Source: Janthinobacterium sp. 17J80-10
GTDB taxonomy: Bacteria; Pseudomonadota; Gammaproteobacteria; Burkholderiales; Burkholderiaceae_D
Length of the DNA stretch: 64,000 nucleotides
NCBI RefSeq assembly: GCF_004114795.1
Contig: NZ_CP035311.1
Location: 2,790,001 to 2,854,000, forward strand
Direction of reading: 5' to 3'
A program made the translations under genes and the position numbers. Each line of letters begins with the position of its first letter. Position 1 is the first letter of the stretch. The notes beneath the pieces were generated by a model, which worked only from the letters and a program-made list of their open reading frames with translations, did not search any database and was not told the origin of the DNA. Below are positions 19,878 through 27,044 of this stretch, in pieces.

Positions 19878-20141
19878 ATGTCTACAATCTGCATCCAGAA
19901 CCTTGCGCAAAGCCGTGAGCTTGACCGCAAGTCCATGGCAGCCGTCCACGGTGGCAACTCGTTTCTCAAAGGTCTAGGGCCTGTGGCTAACGTGAACATT
20001 GGCATTAACCAGAACATTGCCCAGTTTCAGAATGTCGAGGTCAATGCGCTGAACAATGTCGGCGTGATCGGTGCCGGCTTCGGTCCGCTCAGCTTCGATG
20101 TCAGCCCAAAACAGATTGCCGGTGCCGTTGCCGTCCTCTGA
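19878..20141 (+). CDS. Double-glycine leader peptide, type B (copy 1)
   Basis: An 87-aa precursor beginning MSTICIQNLAQSRELDRKSM and ending its leader at Gly25-Gly26. The start at 19878 is preferred over the ATG at 19872 because CAGGAG then sits 7 bases away. The 61-aa core contains NVNIGINQNIAQFQ and NVEVNALNNVGVIGAGFG, rich in Asn, Gly and Val and without Cys or charge clusters. It lies 27 bp after the type A gene with no terminator between, so both come from one sigma-54 transcript. It is a close paralogue of 21458-21721. Confidence 0.82.
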   Translation: MSTICIQNLAQSRELDRKSMAAVHGGNSFLKGLGPVANVNIGINQNIAQFQNVEVNALNNVGVIGAGFGPLSFDVSPKQIAGAVAVL

Positions 20142-20183
20142 CAAAAGGTATTGCAAAGACTGAGCATGCTGACTAAATAGTGT

Positions 20184-20217
20184 GCGTTCGGGATCCAAGG
20201 TCCCGAACGCATTTTCG
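20184..20217 (+). terminator. Terminator after the first peptide operon
   Basis: Perfect 10-bp stem GCGTTCGGGA / TCCCGAACGC with a 7-nt loop, followed by ATTTTC. It ends the type A/type B unit 42 bp after the type B stop. Confidence 0.75.
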
Positions 20218-20328
20218 CGTTGCAGATTCCCAAGGAAACGTCGCGAACTTGAAGGACGCTCGACCGTCTAACTTCCTCTAGGGAATATTTGCAATTTCCA
20301 CATTTACTTTCATTCCAAGGTACATGAT

Positions 20329-20535
20329 ATGTCCACCCTTAAAATCAAAGACCTCAGCGACAGTATCGATCTCGATCGCAAAGCGATGCTGGCGATTGCC
20401 GGCGGCGCACGTCGCAGTGGCGCCGCTCTTTCCTATAACCCACGTTCTCTGCAAACCACCCGTCTAGTTAATTTTCCAGGCGGACTTACTGGCATCCAAT
20501 TACTCGGCAGGGATCCACGCAAGCTGGCCCGCTAG
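20329..20535 (+). CDS. Double-glycine leader peptide, type C
   Basis: A 68-aa precursor with the same leader pattern (KIKDLSDSIDLDRKAM, then LAIAGG at 21-26) but a distinct 42-aa basic core rich in Arg, Leu and Ser, with no Asn-rich segment. It stands alone between two hairpins. No sigma-54 promoter match is visible just upstream, so it may have its own sigma-70 promoter in the AT-rich 20270-20320 stretch. CAAGG lies 8 bases before the ATG. The leader makes it a probable client of the same exporter; the basic core would fit a bacteriocin-like peptide, but this is only a suggestion. Confidence 0.72.
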   Translation: MSTLKIKDLSDSIDLDRKAMLAIAGGARRSGAALSYNPRSLQTTRLVNFPGGLTGIQLLGRDPRKLAR

Positions 20536-20558
20536 CAGACTGCAGCCACCAGCATTTA

Positions 20559-20595
20559 ACGAATGGCGTGCAGGCACCGCATGCGCGCCATTCGT
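20559..20595 (+). terminator. Stem-loop after the type C gene
   Basis: 10-bp stem ACGAATGGCG / CGCCATTCGT around a 17-nt loop that can pair further (TGC/GCA). It lies 23 bp after the stop and is followed by a pyrimidine-rich, not T-only, stretch. It is a probable terminator or 3'-end stabiliser. Confidence 0.5.
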
Positions 20596-21022
20596 CCATC
20601 TTCATTTTCGCTAGCCGGGACAACGCAACTCGGCCACGGCCACGCCCACGCCTGTCCCACATTACTTTAGCGCCCCATCTGCAAGCTTGTAATGTGCTGC
20701 AATGCGATGCAGAAAAATGCATCGAGCAGCGCCGTTCTTGCATTTTTCTTCGGCAGCATTTTTCGTTTTTTTCCCCTTTCATTGAAGCGTGTAAACACCT
20801 GCGTGGAGCGCTTTTAGCCACGCTCGTACAGCACACGGCAAAGCAAAAAAGGAGGTTGGAAAACGGCTGTTAGTTCGCGACAAACATCAGACCTGACAGG
20901 TGTTGGCGGCAACCCACCACGCCTGCAAGGCGAGTTCTTTTTTGGCAATACATAGCTCCAACAAAAAAAATAAAATATCCTTTATATTCAGCGACTTACG
21001 AAATTTATTCAAGCGCAGGCCC
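20596..21022. other. Intergenic region before the second peptide operon
   Basis: 427 bp without a convincing gene. It contains the candidate activator site at 20901-20920 and an A-rich stretch at about 20960-20980. Short ORFs here have no ribosome-binding site or Gly-Gly leader. Confidence 0.45.
20901..20920. promoter_or_regulatory. Candidate sigma-54 activator site, copy 2
   Basis: TGTTGG-N8-CACCAC, starting 127 bp before the -24 GG at 21028. It is preceded by G, giving GTGTTGG as in copy 3. See copy 1 for the shared pattern. Confidence 0.45.
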
Positions 21023-21204
21023 GGCCTGGCACGGTCCCTGCAATATCCCCTGTGAGCGCAACAGATTGCCTCAAGCAGCAAAATCCAACCGATGACACTT
21101 AAGGAGATTTACCATGAAAGCACTGACCATCAAAGACCTGTCCCGCACCACCGAACTCGACCGCCAAGCCATGGCTGGCGTTTCCGGCGGCATGTACAAA
21201 GGCT
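21023..21204 (+). repeat. 182-bp identical cassette, copy 2
   Basis: Base-for-base copy of 19481-19662 and 27045-27226. Upstream and downstream sequence differ sharply, so the identity is limited to the promoter, 5' UTR and leader-coding part. Confidence 0.9.
21027..21042 (+). promoter_or_regulatory. Sigma-54 promoter of the second peptide operon
   Basis: Same TGGCACGGTCCCTGCA element as at 19485, with exact GG-N10-GC spacing, 72 bp before the ATG at 21114. Confidence 0.82.
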
Positions 21205-21389
21205 TCGTACCGTTTTCGCTGAAATCCATCGACAAGTCTTCGGACAGTTTTTCGTTCAATGCCGACCAAAGCATCGGTCAACAGCAATTTACCGAAGTCA
21301 ACAACGGCAACAATGCAGCTTTCGTTCACGGCATCAGCTCGACCGTTAAGCCGAAGCAAACCGCAGACAACACCATCAACTTCGGTTGA
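21114..21389 (+). CDS. Double-glycine leader peptide, type A (copy 2)
   Basis: A 91-aa precursor with a leader identical to the other two type A genes, but the first half of the core has changed (FVPFSLKSIDKSSDSFSFN). The C-terminal VKPKQTADNTINFG is unchanged. The core again contains SIGQQQFTEVNNGNNAAF. It heads an apparent operon: type A, type B, type D and the PP2C phosphatase. Confidence 0.84.
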   Translation: MKALTIKDLSRTTELDRQAMAGVSGGMYKGFVPFSLKSIDKSSDSFSFNADQSIGQQQFTEVNNGNNAAFVHGISSTVKPKQTADNTINFG

Positions 21390-21406
21390 TCCGTTTGCGG
21401 CATTAG

Positions 21407-21428
21407 GGTGGCAGCACGTGCTGCCACC
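21407..21428 (+). other. Perfect 22-bp palindrome between peptide genes
   Basis: GGTGGCAGCAC / GTGCTGCCACC with no T-run after it. It lies between the type A stop and the type B start, so it may be an mRNA-processing or stability hairpin that sets unequal expression, rather than a full terminator. A DNA-binding site is also possible. Confidence 0.55.
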
Positions 21429-21457
21429 TCCCGGAATTTCTTTCAGGAGAAACCAAC

Positions 21458-21721
21458 ATGGCCACCATCACGATTTATAACCTTGCGCAAAGCCGCGATC
21501 TCGATCGCAAGGCAATGTATGCTATCTGCGGCGGCAATTCATGGCTGCGCGGACTGGGCCCGGTCGCCAATGTTAATGTCGGCATCAACCAGAACATTAC
21601 GCAGTTCCAGAATGTCGAAGTCAATGCATTGAACAATGTCGGCGTGATCGGTGCAGGCTTCGGCCCGCTCAGCTTCGCTGTCAACCCGACGCAATTTGCA
21701 CAGGCAGCAGCAGTCATATAA
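21458..21721 (+). CDS. Double-glycine leader peptide, type B (copy 2)
   Basis: An 87-aa precursor, leader ITIYNLAQSRDLDRKAM ending YAICGG. The core is nearly the same as that of 19878-20141 (GLGPVANVNVGINQNITQFQ, NVEVNALNNVGVIGAG), differing mostly at the C-terminus. CAGGAG lies 8 bases before the ATG. DNA identity with the first type B gene is high but broken by synonymous changes, unlike the type A cassette. Confidence 0.84.
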   Translation: MATITIYNLAQSRDLDRKAMYAICGGNSWLRGLGPVANVNVGINQNITQFQNVEVNALNNVGVIGAGFGPLSFAVNPTQFAQAAAVI

Positions 21722-21795
21722 AGACGCTGCGCCAGGCATGCAGTCCGGATTAGTTCGCAACAGATTCAATCGCCACGCATATTTGGAGAAACCTC

Positions 21796-22077
21796 ATGGC
21801 TGCCATCACGATCAGGGATTTGGGCGAAAGCCGCGAACTGGACCGCAAGGCAATGTCGCAAGTCACAGGCGGCGGCGCGCCCTGGGTGTACGGCTGGATC
21901 CGCCCCCATACGACCGGCGCCGGCAGCTTTGGCACCGTCGTGAATGTCTACCAGGTCAATAACTATGCCGAGCAAATGATCAACCAGTTCCAGACCGTCG
22001 AAATCGAGAATACCGGCAGCAACAGCAATATCAATGTCGACCTCGGCCAGAATGGCGGCAACCTCAAGCAACAATAG
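21796..22077 (+). CDS. Double-glycine leader peptide, type D
   Basis: A 93-aa precursor with leader ITIRDLGESRELDRKAM ending SQVTGG. The 67-aa core carries QMINQFQTVEIENTGSNSNI, which aligns with the QNIAQFQNVEVNALNN of type B and the QAIGQEQNTLVNNGNN of type A. TTGGAG lies 7 bases before the ATG. It is third in the operon, 17 bp before the PP2C gene. Confidence 0.82.
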   Translation: MAAITIRDLGESRELDRKAMSQVTGGGAPWVYGWIRPHTTGAGSFGTVVNVYQVNNYAEQMINQFQTVEIENTGSNSNINVDLGQNGGNLKQQ

Positions 22078-22094
22078 CTTGCGCAGAGCCTGGC

Positions 22095-22865
22095 ATGATC
22101 TGTGAAACCCACTTTCGCTGGACATCGGCTGCGTTGTCCCATGTGGGCCTGGTGCGCCAGGTAAATGAAGATGCCTGCCTGGAGCAGAGTGAACGCGGCC
22201 TCTGGGCTGTCGCAGATGGCATGGGTGGGCATGCGCGCGGCGATGTGGCAAGCCGCATGGTCGTGGATGCGCTGAACAAACTTCCTGAAACCGGGGACCT
22301 GGAAGCGTATGCCGCAGAGGCACGCCGTCAGCTGCAGGCGGTCAACGCTCGCCTGCGCGCCGAGGCAGCCCGGCACGATACGCAAATCATCGGCAGCACA
22401 GTCGTAGTGTTGCTGGCCTGCGGACAGCACTGCCGCTACCTGTGGGCTGGCGACAGTCGCATTTACCTTTACCGCAATGGCTTGCTGCGTCAGCTGAGCC
22501 GCGACCACAGCCAGGTTGAGGAACTCCGTTCGAGCGGCCAGCTGAGTGCGCAAGATGCATTGCACCATCCGGCACGCAACCTGATCACGCGGGCCGTCGG
22601 CGCCGCCGACACGCTGGAGGTGGATGAAGAAAGCCTCGAAGTCCTGGATGGCGACATGCTCATGTTATGCAGTGATGGCGTCAGCAATGAGGTAAGCGAG
22701 CAGGAAATGTGCGATGCCCTCGTCTGCGGCAACTGCCGGCAAGCAGCAGAAGCCCTGATTGCGCTGGCCTTGCATGAGGGGGGGCGCGACAATATTTCAG
22801 CAGTGGTGGTACGCGCCGAAGATTTGAACAGCCCCGAAAAAACATTGCTGAATCCGGCGCTCTGA
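22095..22865 (+). CDS. PP2C-family Ser/Thr protein phosphatase
   Basis: A 256-aa cytoplasmic phosphatase of the PPM/Stp1 type, with the metal-binding motifs intact: NEDAC (residues 22-26), VADGMGGHARGD (about 38-49), GDSRIYL, CSDGVSNEV and GGRDNIS. It should remove phosphate from Ser/Thr targets of the kinases encoded at 16908 and 23103. It starts 17 bp after the type D peptide gene and is probably on the same sigma-54 transcript. This ties peptide production to phosphatase level. There is no membrane segment. Confidence 0.92.
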   Translation: MICETHFRWTSAALSHVGLVRQVNEDACLEQSERGLWAVADGMGGHARGDVASRMVVDALNKLPETGDLEAYAAEARRQLQAVNARLRAEAARHDTQIIGSTVVVLLACGQHCRYLWAGDSRIYLYRNGLLRQLSRDHSQVEELRSSGQLSAQDALHHPARNLITRAVGAADTLEVDEESLEVLDGDMLMLCSDGVSNEVSEQEMCDALVCGNCRQAAEALIALALHEGGRDNISAVVVRAEDLNSPEKTLLNPAL

Positions 22866-23009
22866 AATCATGCGTCCGTATCCGCAGGAAGGCTTGTTGT
22901 ATTCCTTCCGACAAGCAGAAAAAATTCCCGCAATTGCGATGCAGATCAACCCCTTCGTGCGCGACGCGACGATGATGAAATCATGTTGGCGCGCGCTGAC
23001 AGCGGTATC

Positions 23010-23025
23010 TGGCATCGAAGATGCT
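23010..23025 (+). promoter_or_regulatory. Possible sigma-54 promoter of the second kinase gene
   Basis: TGGCATCGAAGATGCT keeps GG-N10-GC spacing and matches the consensus except at two or three positions. The predicted start near 23036 would leave about 67 nt before the ATG at 23103. No activator site is found at the 127-bp distance, so the call is weaker than for the peptide operons. Confidence 0.45.
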
Positions 23026-23102
23026 TCGTATTGCAAGCCGCGCTTGCGGCTGTTCCGGATGCATGTCCGGTGCAGGAATAGAGTGAATGAACAGGCCCCG
23101 CG

Positions 23103-24542
23103 ATGAATCTGAAACACGACACTGCGCCGACTGCAATGCGCACCAGGAAATTGATGCCCAGGCCGGTGCCGCAAGGCGACCAGGACTTTGGCGCGAATGT
23201 CTTGCCAATAGGGACGCATTTGCGCGAATTCGAGATTCTCGACCTGGTCGGTGAGGGAGGCTTCGGCATTGTCTACCTTGCTTACGACCATTCGCTCGAG
23301 CGTTATGTCGCATTAAAAGAATACATGCCGTCGGGACTGGCGACGCGCACGACCAAAATGGCGGTCAGCGTGCGTTCGCAAAAAAAGCTGGATACCTTTA
23401 CCGCGGGCCTGAAAAGCTTTATCAACGAAGCAAGGATGCTGGCGCAGTTCGATTCTCCGGCACTGGTCAAGGTCCACACCTTCTGGGAAGGCAACGGCAC
23501 AGCCTACATGGTCATGCCTTATTACGAGGGCATGACGCTCAAGCAAGCCCTCCATACGCGAAAAATCGTGCCAACCGAGGCATGGATTCGCATGCTGCTT
23601 GCCGACCTGTGCGATGCCATCGAGATTCTGCACCGTGCGCACTGCCTGCATCGCGACATTGCCCCCGACAATATCCTGCTGCTCAAGGATGGCCGGCCGC
23701 TGCTGTTGGATTTCGGCGCAGCACGGCGAGTCATCGGTGACTTGACGCAATGCTTTACCGCCATCCTTAAGCCCGGCTTTGCGCCGATCGAGCAATATGC
23801 CGATATCGCCGGCCTGCGGCAAGGTGCCTGGACGGATATCTATGCGCTGGCGGCCGTGGTGTATTACCTCATCACCGGCAAGGCGCCGCCGCCCTCGGTG
23901 GCGCGCATGGTGCATGACGAATTGTTGCCGGCCCGTGAAGCTGGCAAGGGGCGTTACAGCGAATCTTTCCTTGCAGCCGTCGACAAGTCCCTGGCTGTCA
24001 GGCCCGAACAGCGTTTCCATTCCATCGATGAACTGCGGCGTGCCCTGGGCCTTGGCGAGCCTGAACCGCGGACTGTGCCGCGCGCGGGCAGCGACTGGTC
24101 GACAACGGTGGCACGCACGATTCCGGTAGCCAATTTCAGCCCGCAGGTGCCATCGTCAGCAAACGCCGCCGCGGATGTACCCATGTCCACTGCCGCTGCA
24201 GCACCGGATAGTCCCGCGTTCGATGGCACACGCTACACCAAGCCTGCACAGCGCCCCGACACAAAGGCTGCTGAAGTACCTGATGCCAAGTCCGTTTCCG
24301 GCACGGCAGCTCACGCAAGGACAGCGCCGGCACCTGAACTCGCGGCGGCGCCGGACGATTTTTCGGCAACGAGAATTGCCGGTGATCACTATTCTGTGCC
24401 ATCCCCCCCCACCGCTTCGAGAATGATGCCGCAGTGCCCCCGCGGCGCGAGCGCCAGGGATGGCTGGTGCTCGCGCTTTTGTTTGCCGTCGGCATCGGTT
24501 CCGGTATTTACGTTGGTGCAAACCGCAGTTGGGATGGCTTGA
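23103..24542 (+). CDS. Ser/Thr protein kinase (frameshifted from its membrane/MORN half)
   Basis: A 479-aa reading frame with a complete Hanks-type kinase domain at about 40-315: GEGGFGIVYLA, ALKEYMPSG, HRDIAPDNI (RD-type), LLDFGAAR, and a WTDIYALAAVVYYL segment. A disordered Pro/Ala/Thr linker follows. After the eight-C tract at 24403-24410 the frame continues for only about 44 residues with no sensible ending. The next frame carries on with a linker, a membrane helix and MORN repeats, the architecture expected for a membrane kinase of this type. One extra C, or -1 ribosomal slippage, would join them into a protein of about 950 aa. As it stands, the product would be a soluble kinase. Confidence 0.85.
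   Translation: MNLKHDTAPTAMRTRKLMPRPVPQGDQDFGANVLPIGTHLREFEILDLVGEGGFGIVYLAYDHSLERYVALKEYMPSGLATRTTKMAVSVRSQKKLDTFTAGLKSFINEARMLAQFDSPALVKVHTFWEGNGTAYMVMPYYEGMTLKQALHTRKIVPTEAWIRMLLADLCDAIEILHRAHCLHRDIAPDNILLLKDGRPLLLDFGAARRVIGDLTQCFTAILKPGFAPIEQYADIAGLRQGAWTDIYALAAVVYYLITGKAPPPSVARMVHDELLPAREAGKGRYSESFLAAVDKSLAVRPEQRFHSIDELRRALGLGEPEPRTVPRAGSDWSTTVARTIPVANFSPQVPSSANAAADVPMSTAAAAPDSPAFDGTRYTKPAQRPDTKAAEVPDAKSVSGTAAHARTAPAPELAAAPDDFSATRIAGDHYSVPSPPTASRMMPQCPRGASARDGWCSRFCLPSASVPVFTLVQTAVGMA
24403..24410 (+). repeat. Eight-C homopolymer at the kinase frame junction
   Basis: The run of eight C lies exactly where the kinase frame would have to shift into the membrane/MORN frame. With nine C the sequence reads on as SPPHRFENDAAVPPRRERQ into the membrane helix. 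It could be a phase-variable tract, a slippery site, a true inactivating indel, or a sequencing error. Confidence 0.7.
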
Positions 24543-25951
24543 GCGAACAGGCAATCCTTGCCGGCTCCGGCAAGGAGAGCGTTACTGGCCTGCCGCCGCC
24601 GACACCCGCAGGGGAAGGCTCATCAGGCCCGTCCGGCCCCTCGGAAGCTGTCGGCACCACCGCGTCGCCTGAAACAGCGGACCATGCGCAACCAGGGCGC
24701 CTGGTGTCAGAAATCGACCAATGGAAAGTCGCCAGCAAAAGCAACGCTGCCAGCGCTTACGAAGATTATTTGCGTGAATATCCGCAGGGGCGTTACGCAG
24801 CGATTGCCAGGCTGCGGCTGCAACGCCTGCAGGCAGCGGCAGCCCCGCCAAGCCAGCCAGCAGAGGTTGTGGCGGCAACGCCGGCGCCCTTGCCTGTCAA
24901 GCCCCCTGCTGCGACACCTCCCCGTGCGGCCCCGCCCACGGCGGAGATGCCAGCTGCGCCGGCGACCGCAGCCAAAGATGCCAAAGTCATTACAGGCAGG
25001 CGGGAAGAAGCGGCCTGGACCACAGCCAGTGCCATCCACAGCACAGCAGCTTATCGGGACTACTTGCACAAGTATCCCAAGGGCGGCTACGCGGCTCTGG
25101 CAAGGGACCGGCTGGCGACCATGCAGGCAGGTGCTGCGGCGAGCTCGATACCGTCGGCAAAGAATGCCGGCCCACAGCAGCCGCCCGCAGCGGAGAGCGC
25201 GCCGGTTGCAGGAAAGTCGCCGGAGGCAAGCCCGCCAACGCCTGCTGCGGCGTCTTCCGATTCGTCAACGGTTAGTCCACCGGTTGCCACCCCACCCGCT
25301 AGCGGCAGTGCCGCCGCCAGCCCGCCGGCGCAAGAAGCGCCTGCGCCGCAGGCCGCGCTCAAACCCCAGGAACCAGTGCCTGCCGAGCCGATGGCCAGCA
25401 GCAGCGGCAAGAGCGCCCTGCGGTTTGACGACCAGACCATTACCGGTGACTTCTCGGTGGATCGACGCTCCGGACTCGTGTCCGGCAAGGTAAAAATTTC
25501 CTGGAGTAATGGCAACCAGTTTGAAGGCACGTTGGTGCAAGGAAGCAAGGAAGGAAAAGGCAAATTTACCTGGAGCAGTGGACAACGCTATAACGGCGAG
25601 TGGATCCGTGACATGCCCAATGGTAAAGGGACTTTTATTTTCCCCGATGGCAGCCGTTACGAGGGCGAAGTCAAAGACGGTCTGCCGCATGGCCAGGGTA
25701 GCACCCGCTTCAAGAACGGCATCGTCTATACGGGAGATTGGGTGCGCGGGAAAAGTCATGGCCATGGCCGCTACATCTGGACCGACGGCAGCTATTGGGA
25801 AGGCGAGTTTCGCGACGACAAAAAAACGGACAATGGAAAAATGCATTTTCCAAGCAAAAACACTAGGGAACTGAGCGGCGCCGCGCCTGCCACGGATGTC
25901 AGGCAGGAGGTTGAGAACATGGCCGCAAGCGCAAGCACGGGCGAAAAATAA
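24434..25951 (+). CDS. Membrane-anchored MORN-repeat protein (C-terminal half of the kinase?)
   Basis: About 505 residues, with only a GTG at 24434 as candidate start and no ribosome-binding site, which supports its being the continuation of the kinase. It has a membrane helix (about 10-28), then two copies of a W-x-Y-YL-YP-G-A motif (WKVASKSN, YEDYLREYPQGRYAAIAR; and TAAYRDYLHKYPKGGYAALAR). Long Pro/Ala linkers follow, and finally about five MORN repeats (GKGKFTWSSGQRYNGEW-like, about 350-465). MORN repeats often bind lipids or act as scaffolds. The C-terminal part should lie in the periplasm. The same YL-YP-G-A motif is in the protein at 15693. Confidence 0.78.
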   Translation: MPPRRERQGWLVLALLFAVGIGSGIYVGANRSWDGLSEQAILAGSGKESVTGLPPPTPAGEGSSGPSGPSEAVGTTASPETADHAQPGRLVSEIDQWKVASKSNAASAYEDYLREYPQGRYAAIARLRLQRLQAAAAPPSQPAEVVAATPAPLPVKPPAATPPRAAPPTAEMPAAPATAAKDAKVITGRREEAAWTTASAIHSTAAYRDYLHKYPKGGYAALARDRLATMQAGAAASSIPSAKNAGPQQPPAAESAPVAGKSPEASPPTPAAASSDSSTVSPPVATPPASGSAAASPPAQEAPAPQAALKPQEPVPAEPMASSSGKSALRFDDQTITGDFSVDRRSGLVSGKVKISWSNGNQFEGTLVQGSKEGKGKFTWSSGQRYNGEWIRDMPNGKGTFIFPDGSRYEGEVKDGLPHGQGSTRFKNGIVYTGDWVRGKSHGHGRYIWTDGSYWEGEFRDDKKTDNGKMHFPSKNTRELSGAAPATDVRQEVENMAASASTGEK

Positions 25952-25957
25952 TCCCCG

Positions 25958-26824
25958 TCATTCAGCGTTCCGAAACCATAAATGCCGCTGCGAAAATGGC
26001 GTTTGCTCTGACAATAAAGGGTTTTGCAAGCGGATCACTTTCCGGTTGCGAAGGTCCGCCTTACGAATGAACTCCCCGTAGTACTCGTCGAACAGAAGAT
26101 CGAAACTGCCGTCGCGGATTGCCCGCAGCAACCCGGTCTCGATGGCGCTGGCCAGTGCCTGATTGTCCTTGTTCACAAAATAGTATGCGGCGGCGGGATA
26201 GGTCAGCAGGATGGTTGGCTCGATCACGAGACTGCGCTCGGGGTGCGCCTCGATCTCATCCCACACTTCCGTTATCGAACGCGGGAAGTAATCAAAGCGC
26301 GCCGCATCGAGCATGCTGAACAGATTTTCGTACACGGTGGCGCCATAGACGTTCAGGCCATTCGCCTGCAGGATGCGGGTATCGGGCCAATGGCTGCCCT
26401 GCCCGGCTTCATAGTGCCGCAACTGGTCGAGCGTGCGTACCCTGGCAAATTTCTGCAGGTTTTCCCGCTTGATCAGGAAAACGCGATAGCCCGTCAATCC
26501 CTTGTCGATCGGAATCCGTATTGGCCGCAGTTTCTGTTCACGCTCGCGCGACGTCATCGACCACAAGACATCGATGTCCGCGCCCTTTTCCAGTTGCAGC
26601 AAGCTGCGTCCCTGCTCCATTTTGATATTACTGGGACGCATGTGATATGCCACACCCGATTTATCGAGCGCCAGTTTCAGCAACCTGATCTGGAAGTCAT
26701 AACGCCCATCAATGGCGGACGGGCGGTCCGGATGTATCACGGACAGCGGTTTGGCAGCTTGCGCCGGCAAGGCAGCCAACATCAACACGCTAAAAAAAAC
26801 GCACAGGCGAAAATTCATGCTCAT
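25958..26824 (-). CDS. Periplasmic solute-binding-like protein (SBP family 3 type)
   Basis: About 288 aa with a signal peptide (ending near AQA). It has the fold pattern of family 3 extracellular solute-binding proteins: LLKLALDKSGVAYHMRPS, ADIDVLWSMTSREREQKLRP, then YRVFLIKRE. No ABC permease or ATPase lies nearby, so it may act as a stand-alone sensor-type binding protein. Start codon choice between 26824 and 26818 is uncertain. It ends 7 bp from the convergent MORN frame and is inserted between two peptide operons. Confidence 0.72.
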   Translation of the reverse strand: MSMNFRLCVFFSVLMLAALPAQAAKPLSVIHPDRPSAIDGRYDFQIRLLKLALDKSGVAYHMRPSNIKMEQGRSLLQLEKGADIDVLWSMTSREREQKLRPIRIPIDKGLTGYRVFLIKRENLQKFARVRTLDQLRHYEAGQGSHWPDTRILQANGLNVYGATVYENLFSMLDAARFDYFPRSITEVWDEIEAHPERSLVIEPTILLTYPAAAYYFVNKDNQALASAIETGLLRAIRDGSFDLLFDEYYGEFIRKADLRNRKVIRLQNPLLSEQTPFSQRHLWFRNAE

Positions 26825-26922
26825 CAGGACAGGTTTGCGTCGTTCGATTATACCCATGCCGAAAAACAAGACACATCATTCGAACCCGCCTGTTGCAATG
26901 CGACCGACATGCGCCTGAAAAG

Positions 26923-26942
26923 TGTTGGGACTTCTCCGCCAC
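26923..26942. promoter_or_regulatory. Candidate sigma-54 activator site, copy 3
   Basis: TGTTGG-N8-CGCCAC, starting 127 bp before the -24 GG at 27050, preceded by G. The spacing matches copy 2 exactly and copy 1 within one base. Confidence 0.45.
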
Positions 26943-27044
26943 CAAGCGTCATGGCCAATCCGCCCTGCCGTAGCCAGCGCGGCAGATTTTAAGATTTTTT
27001 CCTTATGTTTCAATGACTTAAAAAATAATCGGCGCATTCTCCAT

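Noticed and set aside
20887-21081. Repeated minus-strand ORFs starting MLLEAICCAHRGY (also at 26876-27103)
   Set aside because: They are antisense readings of the identical promoter cassette and differ after it. No independent sign of translation.
22870-23106. 78-aa plus-strand ORF between the phosphatase and the second kinase
   Set aside because: No ribosome-binding site, no Gly-Gly leader or domain, and it overlaps the putative promoter of the kinase.
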